Source: Hominenteromicrobium gallistercoris (lineage in GTDB: Bacteria; Bacillota; Clostridia; Oscillospirales; Acutalibacteraceae). Taken from it: a stretch of DNA of 21,366 bases. The notes below the pieces were generated by a model. That model saw only the letters and a list, made by a program, of their open reading frames with translations. It made no database searches and was not told the DNA's origin. Positions 21,329-21,366 of this stretch are shown one piece after another; positions within the stretch are counted from its first letter, which is position 1, and each line of letters begins with the position of its first letter. The stretch is taken from assembly GCA_019119145.1 (NCBI GenBank), contig DWXR01000084.1, positions 1-21,366 of the forward strand, read 5' to 3'. Both the position numbers and the translations under genes were made by a program.

Positions 21329-21366
21329 ATATTTAACATAGCATTATAAATAGAAACTATTTACTT

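Overview
The window looks like chromosomal DNA of a GC-rich Gram-positive bacterium of the Bacillota, most likely a gut-type Clostridia (Oscillospiraceae/Ruminococcaceae-like). This is inferred from strong AGGAGG-type ribosome binding sites, consensus -35/-10 promoters in AT-rich gaps, an LTA-synthase-type sulfatase, a BmrCD/LmrCD-style heterodimeric ABC exporter and an FHA-RodA/class B PBP operon. Species cannot be fixed from the sequence. Coding sequence is GC-rich, so long spurious antisense ORFs lie opposite nearly every real gene. I see no rRNA, tRNA, CRISPR array, insertion sequence or phage gene; this is ordinary core and near-core sequence.

Layout. 1-2569 (minus strand): a secreted/membrane protein with a YcxB-like C-terminal domain, then MTA/SAH nucleosidase (mtnN), then the start of a GH27 alpha-galactosidase cut by the window edge. 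2570-2823: a divergent promoter region with a textbook promoter for a short-chain dehydrogenase (2824-3585, plus), which converges on a lysoplasmalogenase-family membrane protein (3644-4291, minus). 4292-4778: the longest stretch without a large gene. It holds a long-loop terminator-like hairpin and then a promoter, a 12-codon leader peptide and competing RNA hairpins that bury the ribosome binding site of an MFS efflux pump (4779-6083, plus). This is the most interesting element of the window: it has the architecture of antibiotic-inducible translational attenuation. 6205-9391 (minus): ammonia-dependent asparagine synthetase AsnA and an LTA-synthase-like phosphoglycerol transferase, each with its own promoter. 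9483-12982 (minus): the two half-transporters of a heterodimeric ABC exporter, with an 18-bp palindrome just downstream of the promoter -10 box.

13229-14638 (plus): a nucleoside phosphorylase followed 9 bp later by a small cysteine-rich CCG-type protein. 14859-18816 (plus): a three-gene envelope operon of a left-handed beta-helix GlmU-like protein, an FHA-domain/RodA (SEDS) glycosyltransferase fusion and a class B PBP transpeptidase, closed by a strong terminator. 18937-21208 (minus): an ABC-2-like ATPase and permease pair overlapping by 8 bp, with an AT-rich promoter region running to the right edge.

How the genes work together: the envelope operon supplies a SEDS polymerase and its PBP partner, with a phospho-threonine-reading domain built into the polymerase. 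The LTA-synthase-like enzyme and possibly the lysoplasmalogenase act on envelope lipids or polymers. Three export systems (MFS, heterodimeric ABC, ABC-2-like) each carry separate regulatory sequence. mtnN and the phosphorylase are nucleoside salvage or detoxification enzymes.
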